NCBI RefSeq assembly: GCF_024713975.1
Contig: NC_091114.1
Location: forward strand, 2,762,001 to 2,826,000
Length of the DNA: 64,000 nucleotides
Reading direction: 5' to 3'
Origin: Paralichthys olivaceus
Lineage: Eukaryota > Chordata > Actinopteri > Pleuronectiformes > Paralichthyidae
The notes beneath the pieces are model-generated. The model searched no databases, was not told the origin of the DNA, and was given only the letters and a program-made list of their open reading frames with translations. This document shows positions 48,857 through 62,081 of the stretch, piece by piece. The translations under genes and the position numbers were made by a program. The first letter of the stretch is position 1, and every line of letters starts with the position of its first letter.

Positions 48857-49595
48857 GGAAACATGTAAAATATCTGCTAAAACCATAAGGTACAACTCAA
48901 CAAATTGCAGAGGTATTAGAAACTGTTTCTGTCTGGAAGCCAAGATATTTAATGTATGCTATGATTCTTTCTCATTGTGTTACTGTATTATTACATGTTG
49001 GGGTCAGGCTGGTGAAACAAACCAGAAGAACTCTTGAGTCCCTGCACAAACAAGCCTTTTCTTATGAAGCTTGTTGAAAAGCCAGCACATTATCGTTACT
49101 GTATTGTGTCTAGTTTACAAACTTTTGAATGATTTGCCCGTCCTCAATGAAATTACTTCTTCTGTACTCGCTCAGTGAATTCTATTGGATTCTCAAGGTT
49201 ACCCAAGACTGTGATACACTGTTTCACTGCATTGCATTTGGGAAATCAACTTTTTCTTTAAAATGGCGTTTGAGTGTGAGAGAGCAGTGCAGTGGTGAGT
49301 CCAAGCTGGAAAGTTACTGTGGATCTAATTATAATATCAGTGTGTAGTCATGATAAAAATTGTAGTAGTTGTAGTATTTATTATTTCTTTAATATTGAGG
49401 TGGTTCACAGTGATTCTGTTATTATGAACTTGTTTGACATATGCAGCCTAAAGGAGGAACTTGCATTGTCACAGTCAGGAGTGTCCTCACCTCAACCCTG
49501 TGACCAAGTGTATAGCACATGATGTCAGCAGATGTTTTAGATATCAGCAGATGTTTTAGATGACAGCAGATTTTTAGACGTGAGGTCTGAAACCT

Positions 49596-49768
49596 GCTTT
49601 AGTTTGTCCTGTCTGGACTAATGTAAAAAAACATGGCGGCCTCCGTAGAGAGGACCCCCTCCCCATGTAAATATAAGATTTAACACACTAGTGAGAACAT
49701 CACTAGGATTATTTTATATTCATTAAATAGATCCCTTTCACCTAAATCTAACACACTGAACCTTTAAA
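49596..49768. mobile_element. Right-half copy of the MITE at 22,138
   Basis: Shares GTCTGGACTAATGTAAAAAA, ACATGGCGGCCTCC and the right terminus ACACACTGAACCTTTAAAAG with the complete copy, but lacks the left terminus and about 190 bp of the left half. Confidence 0.7.
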
Positions 49769-49934
49769 AGTCGGTATATTCAAAATGCATTAACATCACA
49801 GTGAAACAGGTTCACATTTTTTGAATTCTGAAACATGCTGATTCATACCATTACTTTCACAGTTGATGATATCATTTGAGAAAACCTCACATTCATATGG
49901 GCCTTTAATCTTGTGGCAGCTATGATGAGAGCTG

Positions 49935-50200
49935 GTGTGATTCTTTAAAATTTGGTCCCTACACCTCGGAAATTACTGGACTGATTACCACAAAACTTCT
50001 TGGAAGGATGGAGATCAGGGAGCGCATCCTGGATCTTTTTTCTAACTTTCTTTAACATTGTGAGATTGCATTTCATTTTTTGATAATTATCAGCGTTTCC
50101 CTCGGGGATAATTCATGGATCATGATGGGAAAAAAACAGGTACATTCAGCGAGATGAAACATATGTGTGAAATTTGGTAAAGCTTGATTTAATTTAAGGG
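49935..50200 (+). repeat. Dispersed teleost repeat, second copy
   Basis: ACTTCTTGGAAGGATGGAGA, CTTTCTTTAACATTGTGAGA and CGGGGATAATTCATGGATCA follow the order of the repeat at 21,250. Non-coding. Confidence 0.55.
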
Positions 50201-51337
50201 GACTGTGTGGCTGGACTCTTAAGTGCGGAGAGTTGCAGGTTCTGACAGTGAGGACGTTTCACCTGTTCATTATTAAGAGTCTAAATCCAGTTGAGGGGGT
50301 TTCTTGGTGATCATAAGCACAGATAAAAGACAACAGAGGTTCGTTTCAGGTGGACAAGCAAAGTAAGCAAAAGACAGAGAGGCTGGCTCAAGTGTTTCGA
50401 AGGTAATGGTGAACAATGATTTTGCAGCTCAGTGAGACTGGCAGGAGATGGCAGTGAACAACAAGCCACTCCCTGCAAAAATCACATGAGCAAAAAACGC
50501 AACATAGGCAGAAAAACCAGGAAGTAAAACAAGAACAGGAAAAACATATTCCCTGACACACTTGGAATTGCTTTACCACTAACAATCATATTGCATGTCT
50601 TGTTCACAAGACCATCTTCATCATGAGAACATAAATTCAGCAATTGTCTCCTCTCAACAAGTTTATGAGATGTAAAAGAAACTGTATCGACATATAATAT
50701 ATGCATATAATTGCTTGCCCATTTCTTCATTTTATTTAATTAATTTTAATGCCTCAACCATCTCTTATGTGTTCATTTTTTCATCATTCAATTTCATTTT
50801 TGTTTTGTTTTATATTTATATAAATCACATCCTCTATTTTTTATTTTTTAGTCATTGATGATGATTGATGGACTATCTAGTATATGTATCTATCTATCTT
50901 TTAATTTCCAAACTTTATGGAGTACTTTAATTCTGGGGGGAAGCATAACTCATTTCATAGCAACTCATCTAATATTTAAAGGGATATTCCACTCCACTCT
51001 GGACCAACATTGTGAATTTAGACACCATGCTAACATGGTTGAAAATGAATTTATATGTTTTTAAAAGTAATGATAAATTAAATGTCCAAAACACCTTAGG
51101 ACAAATGTAGCTTACATTACACACAAATGACACTGAAAGATAATAGGTATTTATTGTCAACCACATGGATCACCAGATCTCTCTCTCATATCAGAAAAAA
51201 ATGTTGTATGTCTCCGGAGGACAATTCCAAGGCACACATAGCATGTCAGGTAAAAACAAGACAGAAAACCATGACATGCAATTTACACAAACAGTTAAAT
51301 ATCAGTCAATCAATGTACACATGAGGTGAATATCTAT

Positions 51338-51455
51338 CCGTCCATCTATCTATCCGTCCATCTATCTATCTATCTATCTATCCATCCATCTATCTATCTA
51401 TCTATCTATCTATCCATCCATCTATCTATCTATCTATCCATCCATCTACCTATCG

Positions 51456-51502
<47 letters not shown>

Positions 51503-51775
51503 CGTCCATCTATCTATCTATCTATCCGTCCATCTATCTATCTATCTATCTATCCCTCTGTCTATGTATCTATCTATCCATCCCTCTATCTATCTATCTG
51601 TCCATCTATTTATCTATTTATCTATCCATCTATCTATCTATCTATCCATCCCTCTATCTATCTATCTATCTGTCCATCTATCTATCTATCTATCTATCTA
51701 TTTATCCATCCCTCTATCTATCTATCTATCTGTCCATCTATCTATCCCTCTATCTATCGATCGATCCATCGATCA
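51338..51775 (+). repeat. (TCTA)n/(TCCA)n tetranucleotide array, ~440 bp
   Basis: TCTA units are interspersed with TCCATCCA, TCCGTCCA and TCCCTC variants in a recurring pattern. It ends about 20 bp before the CCAAT box region of ing2. The plus-strand frames rich in SIYLSIYL are artefacts. Confidence 0.95.
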
Positions 51776-51780
51776 CTGTG

Positions 51781-52070
51781 TTTCGGACCGCCCCATTGGT
51801 TCAATTTCCCGGGAAAACTCTATGATAATGAGGTCGCTCTCCACCAATCCCCAGCGCTGCAAATCCTCCGGGCCCCGCCTCCGGTGACGCCAGATAAGAG
51901 GAAACTGTAAGATGCCATAAAAGGGAAACGGCGGCGCATGCGCAGCGGCCGGAGTTTTGTTTGAAGTGAACTGCCCTACAAGCTGCAAAGTCGCCAAGCA
52001 TTAGATCGCAACTGTATTCCCACACATCTCCTCCGGATTCGACTCGGCAGCTCTATGCATCGCAGGGGCG
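51781..52070 (+). promoter_or_regulatory. ing2 promoter with CCAAT, CArG and NRF1 elements
   Basis: An inverted CCAAT box (ATTGG, 51,795-51,799) and a direct CCAAT (about 51,844) are followed by a perfect CArG box CCATAAAAGG (51,915-51,924), which could equally serve as a TATA-like element. A perfect NRF1 palindrome GCGCATGCGC (51,934-51,943) comes next. The 5' UTR then runs to the ATG at 52,071. Confidence 0.6.
52055..52070 (+). promoter_or_regulatory. Upstream ATG overlapping the ing2 start
   Basis: An ATG at 52,055, 16 nt before the main start and in a different frame, opens a frame that runs past the ing2 start codon. Its context is poor (C at -3) while the main ATG has G at -3, so leaky scanning is expected. 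Confidence 0.4.
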
Positions 52071-55000
52071 ATGTTAGGCCACCACTACCCGAGCACCGAC
52101 AAGTCGCAACAACTGGTCAACTATGTGGAGGATTATCTGGAATGTGTGGAGTCGCTACCTCTGGACATACAAAGAAATGTTTCCCTGCTCCGAGAAATCG
52201 ATGCAAAGTACCAAGGTATTGTGCCTCGAACCTTTTCAATTAGCGTCCGATCGCCGCCGCGTGTTTACAACCGGAGAACATTAACGCCAGATGATGATGA
52301 TGATGATGATGAGGGGCTGAAATGGTGGAACAGGCGCGAGGCTTCTGTTCCCATTTTGCAAAAAAAAAAAAACCCCAAGAAACCGATTGTCCCTTGTTCG
52401 CGTTTACTTCGGTAAACACGAGGTGACAGACCGTGGATCAGTGTAATGTCGAGACGTGTTCAAACAACAAGCCGTCCGGCAGTTAGCATAGCCAGGAGAC
52501 ACTCCGTCCTTGTTTGTGTGTGTGTGTGTGTGACGCCAAACTCATTGAGAAAAAACTCCGAATTGAATCCTCCATTCTCTCAGCGGAGCTACATGCGGAG
52601 CTGCGACCCGAAACACATCTGCCGTGAACACTCGTCGTCCGGGGACACATTCGGCGCCGATAAAATCCAAAAACCATTCCTGTGTTATGGTCAAATCTGA
52701 ACTTTTTCAATAGGAACACACCAGACCCACTGCCGCCCACCATAGCGTTTCCGCGGAGGGTTATTGTCTGAATACCAAGAAAACAATCAGCAAACTTTGG
52801 TGATTTATTTGAAATAAACGCTGCTTGCTGTGTGTAATGATCGCCGAAGCACACAACGTAGGATACAGATATGCAGAAGATGGTCAATTCTGCTCATTGA
52901 CGTATGCACATGCCCGACGACCATGGTTTACACACACTGGCGATTTTTTGAAATGTAAGCTGGTGTTGCATTCTGCATACGGAAAAAGACCCCGGTTACC
53001 TGTCCATTTCCGCCCGGTTGTTTGCGAGATATTTGCGGTACATTAGCAGATGCGGTTTATTAACGAAGTCAATGTTGTTAGCGTGCAGACGTTTGTTAAC
53101 AAAAGCAACAACAAGTCTCATTGTTGCTTCATGTCGACGCAGAGTGAAGAGCAGCAGCTTCCGCTCCCGACAAGTCCTGCGGACCCGGTCGACGGGTGAT
53201 CGCATGCGTCGAAAACGTGAACACGCATTAGCTACGGATTATATCGAGTTCGATCGCACATTTGCGGTTGGTACGACGTACGCCCGACCACTGTGCCCCG
53301 TCAAGTGTGAGCAGTGGAGCCGGATAGCTCCTCTTCAAGGCAACCCCCTTCTTTACGCCACACTGACGCCACTTCCTGTATCGAGGAACTCGCTGCAGCT
53401 CAGCCCTCCTCCGACATGTCTTAACTCCTGCCCCACCTCAACTTAAGTTTAAAATGTCCGCGCAAAAAAACACATGCACGCAAGAGAGCACTTTATTATA
53501 AACAGCTCTGCACATGCATGTTGATATGACTCGCCTGTGAGCCCAACACAAGACAAGGTGAGACAATCCCTTATTATCAGTCCCCCAACGGGGACATTTG
53601 CTGTGCTGCAGCAGCAAAGAGAGCAGTGTGAAAATAAACATAAGCAGAAATAACAATGGGGAGATAATAATGTATGTCACCCTATAAAAAAAATAGAGTT
53701 TACAAAGTGCTTTGACACCAAAGCAAGAAGAGTAAATATAAGAGAAATGACAGTTGGCTGGTGGTGGGAAACAAGTTAGTGTTCGAATTAAATCGATGCA
53801 CGCGGAGCTGTGGCACATGAAAACGTGAACACATGAAAGCAGTAATATGACAATAATGGGAAATGAACAAGCAAAATAAAAAGTGAAAAGAAAATGGTAA
53901 AAACACGACATTGCATGAAAATAAGCTGAATAGAAGTAACAATGTAAACCGAATGTATAAACTGTTAGCACGGTATGTACTGTGCAACATATTGCACATG
54001 AGATGTTGGTACGCACAGACAGAAATGAATAATTGCAATGTTAGATGAGTTGAACTTGAGTTTACAGTGCAGTCCCATAATTGGTGTGTGTGGGAGAAGA
54101 GCTTGTTGTACAGTCTTACAGCTGCAGGAAGGAACGACCTGTGATACCTCTCCTTCAGACACTTTGGGTGGATCAGTCGGCCGCTGAAGGAGCTGCCCAG
54201 TGCTATGATGGTGTCCTGCAGAGGGGTGGGACTGGTTCTCCGGAAGAAAAGACAGCTTAGCTATCATTCTCCCCTTTCTCTTCCAATGACGCCCACAGCC
54301 ACCAGCTGTGAATCCAGTAGAACCTCTGAGATGTGGTAGATCAGGAGATTGGCAGCAGGAATGTGCAGCTAACAAACATGGAGCAGAATATCAGAGGAAA
54401 GTTTCCAACATCTTGTTAAATCCACCACACAACGAACTGAGGCCGTTGTAGAGTAAAAATTCCCAATAATAATGTAATGATTGTTTAGGAGAAATTCAAC
54501 CCAGAACACAGGACTCAGGAAGTGTCAGATTAAACCAGATGCTCTGAGGCTGATGCAGGACAACAACCATGCACACAACCATCTCTTTTATTGTAAGGTT
54601 TTTATCAGTATTGGAATTAAAAAATTAAATGGCTATGTTGAAATTATTCTGTTGTAGTAGAGAATGCATTTAGATTTTTGACGGATTTACAAAAGTTTTC
54701 CAAATATTAATGAGAAAAACCACGGCAGACACTGATTAATGAAATGACAGATTTTACACTCAGTTGCATTCATTTGTCTTTGTATCCTGTACTTTGCAGA
54801 GGTGCTGAAGGAGGTGGATGAAGTGTTTGAGAAGTACAAAGGGGAGCAGGATGCGGCTCAGAGAAAGCGCCTGCAGATCCAGCTGCAGCGTGCGCTCATC
54901 ATCAGCCAGGAGCTGGGGGACGAGAAAATCCATGTGGTGACCCAGATGACTGAGCTGGTGGAGAACCGCTCCCGCCAGATGGACTCCCATTCCATGTCCT

Positions 55001-55500
55001 TCCAGGAGCCCAGCGAGGCTGAGCGGCTCACCACGGAACGGCGTTCCAGTGTCCAAGAGCCTCCAGCGCCTGAGCGTACCTCGACCCGGCGCCCGCGACG
55101 CCAGCGCAACAGCGAGAGCCGTGACTCGAGCCACCCATCGGCCAACGGCTCTTTGGTGGACGACCCCTCGGAGGAGCTGTCCGTCCCTCCTCCCCGTGAG
55201 AAGAAGTCCAAGTCTGCAAAGAAGAAGAAGCGCAAGTCCAAACAGGACCGGGACGCCTCGCCGGTCGAATTCGCCATTGACCCTAATGAGCCCACCTACT
55301 GTCTCTGTGAGCAGGTGTCTTATGGCGAGATGATCGGCTGCGACAATGACCAGTGCCCCATCGAGTGGTTCCACTTCTCCTGTGTGGGGCTGACCTACAA
55401 GCCCAAGGGCAAATGGTACTGCCCCAAATGCAGAGGGGACAATGAAAAGACAATGGACAAAAGCTTAGACAAGAACAGAAAAGACCGCAGGTCCAGGTAG
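52071..55500 (+). CDS. ing2: Inhibitor of growth family member 2
   Basis: Chromatin reader that brings SIN3-HDAC complexes to H3K4me3 (family knowledge). Two exons, 52071-52215 and 54800-55500 (TAG), phase 1, 281 residues (human ING2 280). It starts [20 protein letters not shown] with the N-terminal ING domain ([34 protein letters not shown]). A basic nuclear-localisation stretch follows ([16 protein letters not shown]), then a C4HC3 PHD finger at about residues 216-259 ([19 protein letters not shown]...WFHFSC...WYCPKC) and a basic tail [10 protein letters not shown], the phosphoinositide-binding region in ING2. ECVESLP, the [18 protein letters not shown] segment and the RRSR end separate it from ING1. 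AATAAA at 55,835-55,840 is the likely polyadenylation signal. The 2.6-kb intron holds a reverse LINE fragment. Confidence 0.97.
53460..54400 (-). mobile_element. LINE 3' part, reverse orientation, in the ing2 intron
   Basis: The minus strand reads [20 protein letters not shown] then [13 protein letters not shown], close to the copy at 31,455. It continues through decayed sequence to a 3' end near 53,580-53,600 (GTCCCCGTTGGGGGACTGAT). 5'-truncated, with no intact frame. Confidence 0.75.
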
Positions 55501-56827
55501 TGACTTTCATCTTGAAGACGTCCTCAGGTTGAGGGTTAGAACTGTTGGTCGTAGTTGAAAACAGTACTTGTGATGTTGTAAGAGCACAATCGAACACAAT
55601 TAGTAGCAGCGCTTATCATGAATCAAGGACCAGTTGTGATTGAACTTGTGCTGTTACATCACTGATTGTTTCCGCTGGCAATAACTGTGCTGTTGTCCGT
55701 AGGATGTCCAGCTGCTCCAAGAATCATTAGCTTGAAGCTGCCAACATCCTCAAGTGTTTTGTTTTTTGTGGGACTTAAATTTTTTTATTTTGACTCGTTT
55801 GTTTTAGTATCCCTTTCATTTTGGTCGAGGTCCTAATAAAATATAAGGTATCCCTGTTAATGATCATTATTTTATTGTTATCTTCTGGCCAAACAAATTG
55901 TAATTTCTTTATTTTAACTTTCTTAATTATACTCAATTGTTTGGAATCTGCGTGTCTTTATATGATAATGGAGTCTAGAGAATAACTTTCACATGTAATA
56001 TGTAAGAGATTGATATTTAATTGAGATGATTGTTGATGGGACACTGGAATAGAAGGTCATGTTTGTGAAATTTACGTTTTCACTGGTTCACTATCACTAT
56101 TGTGTACATTTCTTTTTATATTCATTAAAACAAAGCATTGTCATTCAGGTACCTGCTCTGTTTTCTTCAGTGTGAGGCCGACAAGGTTTCTCTACAGGCT
56201 GCATCAATACAGTGCTGTGTCATTAGACAACATGTTTTCTAGCCACGTTAGCAGCTACCAGAGTCAGTCATTGATCACCTGAGCCAAGAGTGAAATATCT
56301 CCACAACTATTCAATAACATATATTTGAAACTATGAAGAAACATACACAAGCATGATATAATGACTTTTCGTGATTCTGTGTTTTTTCAATCTAAAATCT
56401 TTTAGTCGCCTTTTAGTTTGAAAGGGACTGAACACTGAAGTAAAAGATATAAAAGTGTAACCACCGTATCTTGTCACTGGTCTCCAGGGTGCTTTCTTCT
56501 GTTGTGTGTATTTTCCCACTTCTGACACATTGATCTACAATTTGTTAATTTTTGGCACGTCTGAGACTCACTGGGTTATTTTACCTGTGTATACCTGCTA
56601 CTTGTGGTGTAAAATAGGTATGTTATTATATTGAATGCATTCTCCAACGGTTTTAATGTTTTCATATGGTCTAGTAAGGTGTTAATGTCCTACTGTCCAA
56701 ACGCCTCTTAACTGTGTTGGTCTTAAAAGTAGTACTAATTACACTCGTCACTGCAAAATAATAGATCTCAGTTTATGTAGTATAGTGTGAAATATTCCAC
56801 ATTCTGTCCTTCACTGTAAAGTGTGTC
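55501..56827. other. ing2 3' UTR and spacer
   Basis: After the ing2 polyadenylation site this AT-rich stretch shows no repeat or gene I can name. Confidence 0.55.
55835..55840 (+). promoter_or_regulatory. ing2 polyadenylation signal
   Basis: AATAAA about 335 nt after the ing2 stop. Confidence 0.6.
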
Positions 56828-57069
56828 CTATGAATCCTCCCCTTCTTCCTCACTACTGCTGGACTCTCCAAACAGGTCTCCGTCCTTGGAGACACGAGGC
56901 GCTGAGCTGACAGTTCCAGATGTCGACCTGACGCTGATGAGGTGGAGGCTGAGGCTGAGGAGGACAGAAACCTTACGCCCATGAAGCTGCTTCGCGCAAC
57001 TGACATTTGCATCCAGTGAGAGCACGGACAGGACGCTGCATGTCTCCAGGTCCCACAGGCTCAACTGTC
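56828..57069 (-). CDS. Unidentified terminal exon with WD40-like sequence
   Basis: A minus-strand exon opens after a good acceptor (TTTCTTTCATCCAG) in phase 1 with GQLSLWDLETCSVLSVLSLD, a typical WD-repeat D strand (W-D followed by 'S/TCxVLxVLxLD'). It continues through KVSVLLSLSLHLISVR and ends in an acidic serine-rich tail, SKDGDLFGESSSSEEEGEDS, then TAG. No start codon, no further WD blades and no polyadenylation signal could be assigned. Fewer than 1.5 kb separate it from the rwdd4 start, so either the rest of the gene lies antisense to rwdd4 or beyond, or this is a gene remnant. I do not recognise the family. Confidence 0.5.
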
Positions 57070-57360
57070 CTGGATGAAAGAAACAACATAAGAAGAACTT
57101 ACTGTGACACATTCTTGAGCTTATGAAATAAATGTTTCCTGTAGTGGAATGATACTATCCACAGGCACTGTGCTCAATATATTTACTTTGATGTGTGAAA
57201 ACACGCCGCAGTATGACACCTTGTTGTGAAAGAGCCTTGAGGAAACAGTTGTTTTTTAGCAGCAGAGTGTGAAGACAAACACACACCTCAGTCATGTGAA
57301 TACAGTACTCTTTCCACAGGAGCTACTGAAAATGTAACTAGCATGAACAAACAGGGACTT

Positions 57361-57465
57361 CCTACTGTTCCTTTATCCAGGTCCCCCTTTTCTCCTCCTC
57401 CTCCTCCCTCTGCATCTCTCTCTCCAGCCTCCTCGTCTTTTCAGACTGGCGGTCCCATGGCATCA
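57361..57465 (-). CDS. Possible second unidentified minus-strand exon
   Basis: After a good acceptor (CTCCTTCCCACAG) one frame stays open: MPWDRQSEKTRRLEREMQRE followed by EEEEKRGTWIKEQ and a stop at 57,361-57,363. It looks like a charged coiled coil, but the purine-rich DNA could produce this by chance. The only donor-like GT (57,365-57,364) would leave phase 2, which does not fit the phase-1 exon at 57,069, so the two may not belong to the same transcript. Confidence 0.25.
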
Positions 57466-58524
57466 CTGTGGGAAGGAGAGAAAATGTGTAATACTAAGTT
57501 CTAGCACACATTAGTGTAAGAGACAAGAAGTTCACAATCTACTTTCTCGATAATAATGTTTACAGACTAAAAAGGCTGTGGTATGCAGAGTTTTATGGGC
57601 ATAAACATGCATCTAGTGTTTGTGCGTTGCTCCACATTACTATCTATAAATAATGAAAAGCCACCAGAGTGAGGTCATTTTGCTGCTTTTCACAAGAGAA
57701 TTCGGACTTTTATCGTTGACCCAAGTTGTAACAGGACACATAAAAAGGCCCTTTCATTCAGCAGTAAGACAAATAATTGACACTATCACACCACTGGGTT
57801 TTTATAATGATAGGTTTGTCTATTTGACAAAATATAATGTAACGTATAATGTGTTATAAGAAAAATTAGTAAGCGTGTTCTCTGCTACATAGGTACATAC
57901 TTTAAAGTGTGGAAAAGATTTAGATCATAATACCACGTCAATATTGAGTCTCCGGTTATAATCTACTTTTAGATTTAGTCTGTGTGCGCACACATATGAG
58001 TTGTTGATAAAATAACTTGTTGAATTATGTGATATAGTATAGGTATAAAAATTGAAGCTAACAATAACCTCAACCAGGGTTAAGAGGATTAAATTGATGA
58101 AATGCCAAAATATAACAATACTTTTCTATTAATCTTATCCACAATAATAATAAAAATAATAATAAGTGTATTTGTATAGCACTTTTCTACACAAAGTTAC
58201 AAAGTGCTTCACAGGAAAAATAATACAAATAATAAAATCCATGGCTAGTATAGTATATATAAAATAAATATATATATAGCTCCTATTAAACTGTAATACA
58301 TTTATTTGAGTGACGTAGCCTCACATCCGCGAATGATGCGGTTCAAAGTTGACTCAGAGGGTCCAACTGCGCATGCGTGTTGTCGCGTGGTGGCTGCGCC
58401 GGGTCTGGGAAGTTGTGGGAACATGAACGTAGTAAAAGTTGTGATGGCAGACACGGGCTGTTAACCGAGGCCGATCCGAGTCAGCAGCTCTGAGCGAGAG
58501 ACCGAGTCCCGCAGAGGCAGAGCC
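57466..58524. other. Spacer and rwdd4 promoter
   Basis: Mostly AT-rich. About 58,150-58,220 (GTGTATTTGTATAGCACTTT ... AAAGTGCTTCACAGG) is a fragment of a common fish repeat. The last 200 bp turn GC-rich and hold the rwdd4 promoter. Confidence 0.5.
58368..58378 (+). promoter_or_regulatory. NRF1-type site in the rwdd4 promoter
   Basis: TGCGCATGCGT, matching the NRF1 consensus, about 147 bp before the rwdd4 ATG. The same kind of palindrome occurs at the ing2 promoter. Confidence 0.5.
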
Positions 58525-61460
<2,936 letters not shown>

Positions 61461-62075
61461 GCGCCAGCGCAGTGATCCGGTGCCGCTTCACGCGAGAAGC
61501 TGCGGTGACGTTAGCAGTGAAATCACTGCTGCTGTCCAGAAGCCTTCACATCCAACCTCACCAACATTCACAATGGCTGCCGTCCTGACTACCAAAGCAG
61601 GCTGGGTCAGGTGGACACACACACACACACACACACTTATTCAGCTAAACTGAGTCTTTGAGGTTGGATTCATCAGAAGCCCTCGCCCTCGTGTTTTCTG
61701 TGTTTCCGGAGTTTGTGCGAAGCAGCGACGTGAAGAGGAGCGCACCGGGTTCTGTTCATTTAGCCTCCAGATGTCCTGCTCCATCATCCTTTAGGGTGGA
61801 GTGTGCTTGAGATACTTGCTGTCACTGCCATGTTTTCATTCGGCGAGGTTAGGCCCGGCTTGTCAGGCACTGAGCTGTAAGTGTTGGATTGTGGTTTGGA
61901 GTGGACGTGTCAAAGTGTTACGTAGCATCCTGCTGTTCATCTGAGGTATCACGCGACTTTGTGAAAGCAGAGAGATTTTTAAGAACTCACAACATGTTAC
62001 TCCTGTCACCATTTCTTATTTTGATAAATGTTTAATTTCCCCTATGAATTGAAAACCTTAAATGTTTTATGAATT

Positions 62076-62081
62076 AATAAA
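62076..62081 (+). promoter_or_regulatory. rwdd4 polyadenylation signal
   Basis: AATAAA on the coding strand, about 615 nt after the stop. Confidence 0.5.

Larger units (their letters stand above)
47351..52070. other. Intergenic region between cd68 and ing2 (divergent promoters)
   Basis: The two genes diverge from here. No gene is supported between them. Contents: a LINE end (47,694), a reverse SINE (48,601), half a MITE (49,596), a dispersed repeat (49,935), the TCTA array (51,338) and the ing2 promoter (51,781-52,070). The cd68 side has a TTTAAAGG-type TATA-like stretch (minus strand) near 47,489. Confidence 0.6.

Noticed and set aside
51326-51910. 194-residue plus-strand frame of Ser/Ile/Tyr/Leu repeats
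   Set aside because: Translation of the TCTA array running into the ing2 promoter; repeat artefact.
53438-54016. 192-residue minus-strand frame rich in Phe/Leu/Cys
   Set aside because: It falls in the decayed 3' part of the LINE in the ing2 intron, outside the recognisable coding phrase.
54760-55374. 204-residue minus-strand frame
   Set aside because: Antisense of ing2 exon 2; the plus strand encodes the recognised ING and PHD domains.
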